From contig QQND01000025.1 in NCBI GenBank assembly GCA_003402745.1, positions 1 through 37,612 of the forward strand: a DNA stretch of 37,612 nt. Direction: 5' to 3'. Position numbers and translations under genes: made by a program. This DNA comes from Verrucomicrobiota bacterium. GTDB lineage: Bacteria > Verrucomicrobiota > Verrucomicrobiia > Chthoniobacterales > Chthoniobacteraceae. Each line of letters starts with the position of its first letter. Within the stretch, counting starts at the first letter, position 1. The notes beneath the pieces are model-generated. The model was not told the origin of the DNA and did no database searches. It saw only the letters and a program-made list of their open reading frames with translations. Of this stretch, positions 29,364 to 37,333 are shown piece by piece.

Positions 29364-32300
29364 ATGATCTTTTCCTTTAAAAAAACGATTCTCGCCGGGT
29401 TTCTTTTTGGAACGTTCCCCGCCCTTGGGGCTGATCCTGCAAAGGCGGAGAACACCGTTTTGTTCTACGGAAATTCATTGGTAGAGAAGTTGATGGAAGG
29501 AGGTGAGCTGGAGGCCTGCCTTCAGCTCGCGCACCCCGATGCGTCCGTTGTGGTACGCAGCCTGGCCTGGACCGGGGACGAGGTGGGCTACCGGTTACGG
29601 CCGGAGGGATACGTCGAACACATGAAAGGCCTTCTCGCCAAATGGCCGGCCAAGACCGTGGTCATTGGCTTCGGGAACAATGAGTCTTTTCAGGGGGACG
29701 CGGGCTTGGTTCAGTTTAAAGCAGACTGGGAGGTCTACCTGAGGGAGATTAAAAGGCTGCATCCGGGGGCCGGTTTGGTGCTGTTGTCGCCCGTTGAGGT
29801 TCAGTCAGGAGGCGCATTGAGCCTGGCCGAGCGCACCCGTGATGTTTTGAACTACGGCAAAGCAATCGAGGAGATTGCGGCAAAACACGGGGCGCTTTTT
29901 GTCGACTTGGGGATGGGGGCGCTAGTGAAAAACACCCTCAAGGGGGCAGCGGTTTCCGTGCATGGAATTGCTTTAAGCGAAGAGCAGAACCGGAAGGCGG
30001 CGTGGGTGGTGGCCCGTGCGATGCTGGGCGGGGCGGTTGTAGCTGGGCTGGATCCCGCGCGTGTCCGCGAGGTGGCGAAGGCCGCGGCGCTCAAAGCTGG
30101 GTACGTCGCGGATGTCGTGCGCCCCAAAAACGGGGTCGTGTATTACGGGGTGCGGAAGCGGGCGGATGAATACGAGGCCGAAATCCCCCGGTATCACGCC
30201 CTAATCCAGCAGGCGGATGAGATCATTCACGGCCTGGTGCGAGAGCCCAAAAAGCGGTTTTCCGATTACCCGCTGCCCTGGCTGCCGGCGCTACCCGAGG
30301 GCAAGAGTGTTCCTGACCGGTATAGCGGTGGGGTTTTAAAGAGCCCAGCCGAACAGCAAAAAGACATCACTGTTGCCGAAGGTTACCGTTTGAATTGTTT
30401 CGCTTCAGAAGCGGATTTTCCTGAGTTGAAGGCGCCCGTCCAGATGAGCTTCGATGCGCGCGGGCGTTTGTGGGTGGTTACGATGCCCTCCTTTCCCCAC
30501 ACCGTTCCCGGGGCGCGGCCCGATGATAAAATCCTGATCTTGGAGGATGCCGACCACGACGGGAAGGCGGACAAATGCACCGTTTTTGCCGGTGGGTTCG
30601 ACGCTCTCGACGGCGTTGCTTTTCACGAGCGCGGGGTGATCGTCTCCGCACAGCCGCGGCTCCTGCTTTTGAAGGACAACGATGGCGACGGCCGCGCGGA
30701 CACACAGGAAGAGTTGCTGCGCGGAGTGGATGTTACCGACTCCCACCACGGGGGCATGATCGCCACGGATCCCCTCGGGTGCGTGATTTTTAGCGACGGA
30801 GTGTTTCATCGTTCCCAGTTTGAAACCCCCTTCGGTGTCGTGCGCGGCATTGATTCCACAACATACCGCTTCGATCTGGCGACGGGGCGTGTACAGACGG
30901 AGTGGCAGGGTCTCACGCCCAATCCTTGGAAAGTGGCTTTCGACCGTTTTGGAAACATCTTCCAGCGTTTCGGGGGTGGGCATGTGCTGGACGGACTGCC
31001 TCTCACGTGGACGCCGCTTGGGGTTTATCACGCCTACGGGAACGGGATGGTCGTGAACTACGGAAAAGGGTCAGCCCTTAGTGTGGTCTCGAGTCCCAAT
31101 TTTCCGGACCGCTACCAGCAGGGAGTTGTTTCTGCCGCGCTCTTGGGCAGCTACACCGTTTCAATCTCCGCCTCCAATGGGGACTCCGGGGGGATCGTGG
31201 GCGAGGACCGGCTGGATTTGCTCACCTCCCAAAACTCCGCCTTTCGCCCCGTGGATACCGCTTTCGGCATGGACGGCGCGCTTTACGTTTCTGATTTTTC
31301 AAGCCGCATCATCGGCCACGCCCAGCATCCGATGCGCGACCCGCAGTGGAACCACACCTTGGGGCGTATCTGGAGGGTCGTGGCAGCGGACCGGACGGTT
31401 GCCAAAGACTGGCCGCGGATTGAGGGGGCGCCCCTGCCGGAGTTGCTGACGCTTTTGACGCACTCGCAGGACCTCGTACGCGAGCACGCGCGAATTGAAC
31501 TGCGCAAGCTTGGGGCGGAGGTGGTGCCTGCGGTGGACGCATGGATTGGCGGGATGGACTTGAAGGCCGCCGTTTACGAGCAGGCGCTGTTGGAAGCGGT
31601 CTGGGTGCTGCACACCAAGGGGCAGGTGCGGTTGGACTGGTTGAAGCAACTCATGCAGTCGCAGGAGCCGAGAATGCGGGCTGCGGCCGTTCAGATGGTG
31701 CGTTATCAGGGGGCGCAAATTCCCGAGGCGAGGATCTTTTTGGGACAGGCGGCGCGGGATCCACACCCCAGGGTGCGGATGGCGGTCGTCAATGCGGTTT
31801 CCCGACTGAGGGCTGAGCTCCGGGGTCCGGCGAGTTTAGCGGCGGCGGACCCACACCCTGCCCATGCAGCGCACGGGACCGGCCTGCAAGGGGGTGGGGC
31901 TTTGGACTGGGAGGGCGCGCTGGAGGGGATGAGCGCCGAGGAACCGGTGGTCCGCCAGATGGTTCTCGATTTGAAAGCGGGTACGCAACCCACCAAAGGC
32001 CGGTCCGTTCCCGTGCTGGAGGTCAGTCCGGCAACGGAGGTGCTGCAATGGCTTGCGGCAAAAAATTCGGGCGTTGGGGGAGTGGGCGCGAATTCCCCGA
32101 GTGTCGACAAAACGAAGGCCAAGGACGCCGCGCCCAAAGCGACGGTGTTTCGGACCTTGATCGAGTCGCAGGGAGCGCAGACTGTTCTTTTGAGTGTGAA
32201 ACACGGCTTCTTGGACATTTCCGCCAACGGCGTCCAGTTGCTCACGGCGGACAGTCCCTACAGCTCGCAGCAGCAGGTGCAAATCGAACTGCAAAAAGGT

Positions 32301-32843
32301 CTTAACCTTGTGGAAGTTGCGTTTCGAAAGCTAAGAGCCAAAGATGCGCATCCGCCCGTGTTCATTTACGACATGACGGGGCAGGTGCTCTCAGGCGCAC
32401 GGTTTGCCAAAGACGAGGCGGAGTTGCAGGCCTTTTGGGCGGCATGGGAGTCGGCGCACGCGGCGGACGCGAACGCCCTCCGGGTGCAGGCCGTTCCGAA
32501 TCTGATGCAGTTTTCGCCCAAAGAAATCCGGGTAAAGGCGGGGCAGCCTGTGCGGTTGGTGTTTGAAAACCCAGACTTGATGCAGCACAACTTGGTGCTG
32601 GTCGAGGCCGGCGCTGAGGAGGAGGTGGGCGCTTTGGCCGATCAGATGGCGGCCAAGCCGGAGGGTTTCGCGAAGCAATTCGTGCCCGAGTCTCCCAAAA
32701 TTCTCCACGCCACGCCCTTGGTGAATCCCAACGGTCGCACGGAGCTCCTCTTCACGGCGCCGGCGAAACCGGGGAGTTATCCGTATCTCTGCACGTTTCC
32801 GGGACACTGGCGCGTGATGCGCGGGGTTTTGGTGGTGGAGTAG
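29364..32843 (+). CDS. Secreted SGNH-propeller-HEAT-cupredoxin fusion protein
   Basis: The product is 1159 residues with a signal peptide (about 1-23). Domains in order: an SGNH/GDSL-like domain (about 30-225; G36-N37-S38 replaces GDS, and GFGNNESF is the block III equivalent); a propeller related to PVC membrane-bound dehydrogenases (about 345-680) with two calcium-loop-like segments DADHDGKAD (near 395) and DNDGDGRAD (near 438); HEAT-like repeats (about 690-810); a beta domain (about 925-1010); and a C-terminal cupredoxin with H1075, C1143, H1148 and M1152, a type 1 copper set (CTFPGHWRVM). It probably oxidises or binds a carbohydrate outside the cell and passes electrons to copper. The substrate is unknown, and the SGNH aspartate change may affect esterase activity. 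Confidence 0.88.
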   Translation: MIFSFKKTILAGFLFGTFPALGADPAKAENTVLFYGNSLVEKLMEGGELEACLQLAHPDASVVVRSLAWTGDEVGYRLRPEGYVEHMKGLLAKWPAKTVVIGFGNNESFQGDAGLVQFKADWEVYLREIKRLHPGAGLVLLSPVEVQSGGALSLAERTRDVLNYGKAIEEIAAKHGALFVDLGMGALVKNTLKGAAVSVHGIALSEEQNRKAAWVVARAMLGGAVVAGLDPARVREVAKAAALKAGYVADVVRPKNGVVYYGVRKRADEYEAEIPRYHALIQQADEIIHGLVREPKKRFSDYPLPWLPALPEGKSVPDRYSGGVLKSPAEQQKDITVAEGYRLNCFASEADFPELKAPVQMSFDARGRLWVVTMPSFPHTVPGARPDDKILILEDADHDGKADKCTVFAGGFDALDGVAFHERGVIVSAQPRLLLLKDNDGDGRADTQEELLRGVDVTDSHHGGMIATDPLGCVIFSDGVFHRSQFETPFGVVRGIDSTTYRFDLATGRVQTEWQGLTPNPWKVAFDRFGNIFQRFGGGHVLDGLPLTWTPLGVYHAYGNGMVVNYGKGSALSVVSSPNFPDRYQQGVVSAALLGSYTVSISASNGDSGGIVGEDRLDLLTSQNSAFRPVDTAFGMDGALYVSDFSSRIIGHAQHPMRDPQWNHTLGRIWRVVAADRTVAKDWPRIEGAPLPELLTLLTHSQDLVREHARIELRKLGAEVVPAVDAWIGGMDLKAAVYEQALLEAVWVLHTKGQVRLDWLKQLMQSQEPRMRAAAVQMVRYQGAQIPEARIFLGQAARDPHPRVRMAVVNAVSRLRAELRGPASLAAADPHPAHAAHGTGLQGGGALDWEGALEGMSAEEPVVRQMVLDLKAGTQPTKGRSVPVLEVSPATEVLQWLAAKNSGVGGVGANSPSVDKTKAKDAAPKATVFRTLIESQGAQTVLLSVKHGFLDISANGVQLLTADSPYSSQQQVQIELQKGLNLVEVAFRKLRAKDAHPPVFIYDMTGQVLSGARFAKDEAELQAFWAAWESAHAADANALRVQAVPNLMQFSPKEIRVKAGQPVRLVFENPDLMQHNLVLVEAGAEEEVGALADQMAAKPEGFAKQFVPESPKILHATPLVNPNGRTELLFTAPAKPGSYPYLCTFPGHWRVMRGVLVVE

Positions 32844-33019
32844 GATGTTGGCAATCGGAGGAGTCTGTCCCGCGACTCCCGGTGTGGCGCGCCCGTTGGA
32901 TGAGGGGTGGATGAGGTCGGCCACGGAAGGTTGGGGTTGGAAGCGAAAACAAAACCTCGATCCAGCCCGTACGAGATCTTGCCATACGACTACTCCGATT
33001 CATGTAAAGTTTCGGATCC

Positions 33020-33182
33020 GATGCCGGGGGCATCAAAGGGATGAGTGGGTGGTTGAGCGACAGCGACACCAGCAGAACCACACCCCCAAAAAATGTATCC
33101 CAAAGGGATGCGACAACACGAGCTCTCCGGAGAGCGGGTGGAGTCGCCTCACACATTGACGAGGTGCATCCCTCTGGGATGC
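33020..33182. repeat. REP-like cluster of small palindromes
   Basis: In the 504-bp gap between two convergent genes (32844-33347) I see four dyads. They are GATGCC-GGG-GGCATC (33020-33034), GTATCCC-AAA-GGGATGC (33095-33111), the perfect 14-bp palindrome GCTCTCCGGAGAGC (33122-33135), and GCATCCC-TCT-GGGATGC (33166-33182). The second and fourth are versions of one motif and frame the third, so 33095-33182 looks like one two-armed element, as in REP/BIME repeats. Open frames across it look like products of the repeat, not genes. Confidence 0.65.
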
Positions 33183-33291
33183 ATGGCGTGGAGCGGGCGG
33201 CAATCTGGCGGGGTCGCGCCTGCGACGCTCAAAAGGAATTCGCTTTTTGCCCCCTCGCACGATTTTTTCAGCCTTCATGCGGGGGCACTAA

Positions 33292-33321
33292 TAAAAAGAG
33301 GCCGCCATCAGGATGGCGGCC
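33292..33321 (-). terminator. Intrinsic terminator of the autotransporter gene
   Basis: GGCCGCCATC (33300-33309) and GATGGCGGCC (33312-33321) form a perfect 10-bp stem with a 2-nt loop. On the minus strand it is followed by a T-rich run (complement of 33292-33297). It lies 27 bp past the autotransporter stop codon. Confidence 0.85.
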
Positions 33322-33347
33322 CCTTTATAGACTGAATCTTGTGGGGC

Positions 33348-35945
33348 TTAGAACGAGGACGACAGCCCTACATTCACGCGGTTTTCACGATATCCGCTGT
33401 TACCAGTCCGATACTCGTAAGACACTTCAGCGTCGAATTTTCCTAGTTTCCAACGGGTGCCAACCGCTCCGCTCACAAAGTCACGGGCACTCGAAGGAAG
33501 GCTTACGCTGACGGAAGTTCCAGCTCCGGAGCCAGATGCAATACTGACGGTGCTGGCCTTGTCATCACTTCCGAACTCTTTGTCAAACCCGCCGCGAACA
33601 AAAGGCGTCACGCTGCCACTGCGCAAGGGGAAGGCCCGAGCAAGTTCAACCGAAGCACTCCCGGCGCTCCGAGAGAAGCTCTGGCGTTGGTATGAAAGCG
33701 GTCCGAACCCGCCGCTCTCAGAATAGGCGTTCACTTTCATCCAACTATGCGAAAGGCCGAGCACTGGAACGACGGTCCAGCCACTGAACTCGGACACCGT
33801 GCCGCCAATGTTTCCTTCCAGAGTGACGCTGCTGCCATCGGTCGCCCCCGAGGAGGTACCGCCGTACGCTCCAGCGCGCTCGATTTTGCTGAAATCCTGA
33901 AGGCCAGCCGTTACTGCGAGGCTGCCAAACATTCTCCCAGTGCGCCCCACGAGGTAGGCCGTCAGACTGTTTCCAGTGTAGTCGACCTTGGATCCATCGG
34001 CACCTTTGGAGGCCCCCCCCTGAACCCCCAAGCCAAGACCGAGGGAGAAGGACGAACCAAGCGACCCCTCTAATCCGAGCGCGCCGGCTGTGGAATGAGA
34101 GTCCAAGGACGGCGCCGAATCTAGCGCGCCTTCGGAAACACTGCGGAAGGAGCCGTCCATCCACCAGCTCAGGCGTGAATCTTCAGCGGTCGCGCTGGCA
34201 CCGGTGATTCCCTGCGCGGGCGTACCGCTCAGCACCCCTTTGTTGAGGCCACTGACAGCCATCGCTAGGGTAGGTGCCGCCAGCCGCACCGAACCGCTGA
34301 GACGCCGGCTGAGGAAGCCGCCGAAGTTTCCACCGAGGCTTTCAATGACGCGTTTTGTACGGGCCATCGCCAAGGGCGCTGTGGCGGTGGCGGCATCAAT
34401 CAGACCCGGATCAACATAACCGGGAAGCGTCACACGATAGACCAGGATGCGGTTTACATTCTCCGCAACCAAAGTGCTGACAGAGTTGTAGGGGGTTCCC
34501 AACATGGTGCCTTTGGCTGTAATAAAGTCGTTGTCGTTTCCAACCAGGAGGAAATAGTCGTTTGGAGCGGAAGCATCCAGTACCGGCACAAGGCTCAGCG
34601 CCTCCCACTTTTCTCCGATCGAGTTCGAGCTCACAGGTGCAGCGGATGTCGTCGCGCCCACGTTCAGATTCAAGCCGAACCGGGCCAGTTGGTTTACATT
34701 CAAAATATTGACGAAATCTGTCGTGCTTGCCGCCACGATTCCGTTGACAGGCGCCAACAGTGTGTCGGTCAGGACCGTCGCAGGAGTGTAACTCGTCTCG
34801 TAGGTCGTGCCCGCAAGGTTCGTCGCGCCCTTTGTGGACAAAAGAACGACAGATTTGAAGACAGCGGGATTGGTGTTGTTCCCAGATCCATTGCCCGCGC
34901 CATCGCGCGACAACACAAGGAACGAAGTCGAGGAGAGGGCCAAGATTTCAGATTGCGCCGCGGTCTTGTTTGCCACCGTCCCGTTCCCGCTATTGCGATA
35001 GCTGGGAAGCTCGACCAGATAGTGCCCAATCGGACTGGTGGGCGTCTCCGAAGTCGAGGTGTCATACACCATCAGTCGCGTAAAAATACGGTTCTGGTCC
35101 TGAGTGTTGGTCGGATTATCCTGCCGTGTCGCGCTCTGTAGTAAAGTCACCAGATAACGGCCGTCCGGGGTCAGTGTCACTCCTTCAAGGCCCTGGTTGT
35201 CGCGGCGGCCGCCCGTCTGAAGATCGATCGCGGCCGAGTCCGTGTTAAATCCGGAGTACGTGGTAGTGGAAAACTGCGGAATCAGAGCCTTCGGCGGGAC
35301 GATGATCCCCTTCATCTTGCCGTTTTTGTCAAAGTTATAAACGGTGGCGCCGTATTCATCTGCCACGTAGAAAGAGCCATCAGAACGAAGCGTCAGCCCC
35401 TCGCCATCAATCGACAGCAAACCATTCGCCGTGGGAACAGGTGAATATCCGCCGATGGGTCCCGTGCCGGTGGGATTGACTGCGGTGGAGGTGTTTCCGT
35501 TGAAGTCTGTCAGAGCAGTCGTGCCTCGGAACGTCAAGGAGAGCTGGGTTTGAGTGACAACGTTGGTGGTGTAGTCAGGTGTAAAGCTCAAATCGAACTT
35601 CTGGATGCGCGCAGCGTACGCGATCAGCCCTGCTACATTGTAACCGCGGTCCGGGAGGGTTAGGAGAGAACCCGCGTAGGACCCGTTTGACGTTTTGCGC
35701 CAGGAAGAAAGATCAACCTTGAAGGAGGAAAAGGATCCGAGCGTGTCGCCTAATCCATCGATAGCATCTGCAGCAAAAACACCGACTCCAACCAGACCTT
35801 GATTGACGAAGGTTGAGCCCTCAAGCGTGACACTCCGTGAAGCTCCCACGGCTGTTGAATCGAGGTTTGGCGTCGTGTAGGTCACGGCATGCGCTGTGAA
35901 GCTGATGAATGGCAGGACGAGAGAGGAAATAGCATTTTTTCGCAT
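33348..35945 (-). CDS. Autotransporter with phytase-like esterase passenger
   Basis: The product is 865 residues from the ATG at 35945, which gives a signal peptide ending near AHA (about residue 20). The frame is open further upstream but without a signal. The passenger (about 40-560) resembles the esterase-like domain of the phytase family (Phytase-like). It contains DRGYNVAGL near 98, SIDGEGLTLRSDGSFYVADE near 182 and DNQGLEGVTLTPDGRYLV. The last 270 residues alternate polar and hydrophobic residues in strands typical of an outer-membrane autotransporter barrel and end in GLSSSF with the terminal phenylalanine. It should place the passenger at the cell surface; the substrate is unknown. 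The gene stands alone with its own terminator. Confidence 0.87.
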   Translation of the reverse strand: MRKNAISSLVLPFISFTAHAVTYTTPNLDSTAVGASRSVTLEGSTFVNQGLVGVGVFAADAIDGLGDTLGSFSSFKVDLSSWRKTSNGSYAGSLLTLPDRGYNVAGLIAYAARIQKFDLSFTPDYTTNVVTQTQLSLTFRGTTALTDFNGNTSTAVNPTGTGPIGGYSPVPTANGLLSIDGEGLTLRSDGSFYVADEYGATVYNFDKNGKMKGIIVPPKALIPQFSTTTYSGFNTDSAAIDLQTGGRRDNQGLEGVTLTPDGRYLVTLLQSATRQDNPTNTQDQNRIFTRLMVYDTSTSETPTSPIGHYLVELPSYRNSGNGTVANKTAAQSEILALSSTSFLVLSRDGAGNGSGNNTNPAVFKSVVLLSTKGATNLAGTTYETSYTPATVLTDTLLAPVNGIVAASTTDFVNILNVNQLARFGLNLNVGATTSAAPVSSNSIGEKWEALSLVPVLDASAPNDYFLLVGNDNDFITAKGTMLGTPYNSVSTLVAENVNRILVYRVTLPGYVDPGLIDAATATAPLAMARTKRVIESLGGNFGGFLSRRLSGSVRLAAPTLAMAVSGLNKGVLSGTPAQGITGASATAEDSRLSWWMDGSFRSVSEGALDSAPSLDSHSTAGALGLEGSLGSSFSLGLGLGVQGGASKGADGSKVDYTGNSLTAYLVGRTGRMFGSLAVTAGLQDFSKIERAGAYGGTSSGATDGSSVTLEGNIGGTVSEFSGWTVVPVLGLSHSWMKVNAYSESGGFGPLSYQRQSFSRSAGSASVELARAFPLRSGSVTPFVRGGFDKEFGSDDKASTVSIASGSGAGTSVSVSLPSSARDFVSGAVGTRWKLGKFDAEVSYEYRTGNSGYRENRVNVGLSSSF

Positions 35946-36058
35946 GGCGTCGCTAAAATGTGTAAGCGGCACCTTCTTTTCAAGGGTGCGGCAGTTACAT
36001 TCTTGTGTCCACACCCGCTGCACAGACGCGTGGAAAAGCCCCCCAAACTCTGGCGTAG

Positions 36059-36214
36059 ACCCGTGGTTATCTCTATTTCGCCAACGCCGGCTTCCCGGAG
36101 GGGCTGCGCCAGGAACTCGCCGGACCCTCCTCCCGCGGGGCCCACAAAACCTACACACACCAGGAAGCCGATCGGTTGAGGGCGGCGATTGCTTCCCTTG
36201 GCCGGCTTCTTTGA
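36059..36214 (+). pseudogene. C-terminal remnant of a tyrosine recombinase
   Basis: A short open stretch ends at TGA 36212-36214 and reads YFANAGFPEGLRQELAG then PSSRGAHKTYTHQEADRL then RAAIASLGRLL. This matches the end of phage-type integrases, where an LxGHxS motif is followed by the catalytic YTH. Here the histidine of GHSS is proline, and an in-frame TAG at 36056-36058 cuts off the rest. Codon third positions are strongly GC, as in real genes. I read it as the tail of a lost integrase. No upstream catalytic arginines can be found. Confidence 0.5.
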
Positions 36215-36613
36215 AGCCATCATCCGCACCGGTTCCCTTTCTTTTTTCACAGCGCAGAAAGTACGAATTTTCCGAATTTTGCACCCATCCAACCCCTGGG
36301 CTCTGGAGGGAACTTCCTCCCATAAAATGCTCAGCTGCCTCGCTACGGAGTGTGCCTAGCCCCCCCAGAATCGCGCCTGCGTTGTCTGCGGTTGGCCAAT
36401 AAGGTTCAGGACAGATCCAGACTAGGGGTCATTCTGAGTCAACACGCAACGGGGCTTCCTCAGCCGAAGCCGGTCACAATCAACTCCACATCAACACACC
36501 CAACTCGGTCTCCTCCGGTTCCGAATTCTCAGGACACGCTGAAATTCAAAGAGCTCAGCACCTGGGACAGCGGAGCCCAGCGCAATGACGTCCTGAGTTT
36601 TTGGAGCGTCAAA

Positions 36614-36631
36614 GCGGAGCTGGGGCTCCGC
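36614..36631. repeat. Perfect 7-bp hairpin
   Basis: GCGGAGC (36614-36620) and GCTCCGC (36625-36631) pair perfectly around TGGG. There is no T-run, so it is not an obvious terminator. It resembles the short GC hairpins of dispersed repeats. Confidence 0.5.
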
Positions 36632-36771
36632 GGTCCCAGGAGAGAAGGACCAGTTTTCTTCAAGACTTGGGTTGAGAACCCTCCGGGTTCAGGGGCTCTT
36701 TAGCCTCCCGGTATGTAGGGGCATGAGGGCGACAGCAATGTCTTCACCGACGTTGTACACAGCGCAAAGGC

Positions 36772-36790
36772 ACTCACCCAGTGGGTGAGT
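36772..36790. promoter_or_regulatory. Operator-like 19-bp palindrome
   Basis: ACTCACCCA-G-TGGGTGAGT is a perfect 9-bp dyad with one central base. It lies 46 bp before the ATG of the small gene at 36837, a spacing that suits a repressor or activator site. No regulator gene is in view, so the binding protein is unknown. Confidence 0.4.
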
Positions 36791-36836
36791 CTGAAACGAG
36801 ATATATTCGAGCTGGATCTCCCTTTTAAAGAATTAG

Positions 36837-37067
36837 ATGGTTCCCCGCACGGTGCCGAAGCCCGATGGTTCCTTGAACGAGGCGATCCATTCACTACGAG
36901 AGGCGCTGGCGTTTGGCCGCAAACAGGGCCTCATGCGGCGCGATGAGGCGGCTGAGATCTTGTGGGAAAAGGCGTATCAGCGGCTGGGCTCGGATCCGGG
37001 AGGGCTGCTGGGTGGCGCAACCAATCGTGGCGAGGCGGGGATGGGTGGCGTGGCTGAGGATTCGTAA
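36837..37067 (+). CDS. Small hypothetical protein
   Basis: I do not recognise this 76-residue product. The first 50 residues are charged and helix-forming, with SLNEAIHSLREALAFGRKQG and RRDEAAEILWEKAYQRLG, and third codon positions are GC-rich as in real genes. The tail after residue 52 is glycine-rich and may not be coding in origin. There is no ribosome binding site. It overlaps the end of another coding-like frame (36719-36946), so a frameshifted remnant of a larger gene is an alternative. Confidence 0.4.
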   Translation: MVPRTVPKPDGSLNEAIHSLREALAFGRKQGLMRRDEAAEILWEKAYQRLGSDPGGLLGGATNRGEAGMGGVAEDS

Positions 37068-37333
37068 AATTCGTTATTCGTTGCCGCTGGGGCTTGGTGG
37101 CGCGGTTCCAGTGGCGGGTAACCCCCTTTTGGTCCGTCAAAACAATAGAGATGGGGCACGCTCATTTTTTGGGTGAAAATTCTGAGGATTGTAAGAAGCA
37201 ACTTCTTCGTTTGACTCGGGGCGCAGCCGCACCCCGCAAGCTTTACTGAAAGGGGGCGAAAAAAGATTTTCTCATGACGCTAAATTTGTTCACTACAGTT
37301 GCACACCTGTGTTTTCCGTGATAGTTCACCTTC

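Larger units (their letters stand above)
36215..36836. other. Gene-poor, palindrome-rich accessory stretch
   Basis: I cannot support a full gene here. The stretch holds perfect small dyads: GCGGAGC-TGGG-GCTCCGC (36614-36631), GAACCC-TCC-GGGTTC (36676-36690) and a 19-bp palindrome at 36772-36790. A frame open from 36719 to 36946 has coding-like composition but no start codon; it may be a gene fragment. The base composition is more even than in the flanking genes, in keeping with degraded mobile DNA. Confidence 0.5.

Noticed and set aside
33041..33511. Plus-strand open frame of 156 codons
   Set aside because: It spans the palindromic repeat, the terminator and the antisense strand of the autotransporter gene, with no domain-like sequence.
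35946..36323. N-terminal extension of the autotransporter
   Set aside because: It has no signal peptide and runs antisense through the recombinase remnant; the ATG at 35945 gives a proper signal peptide.
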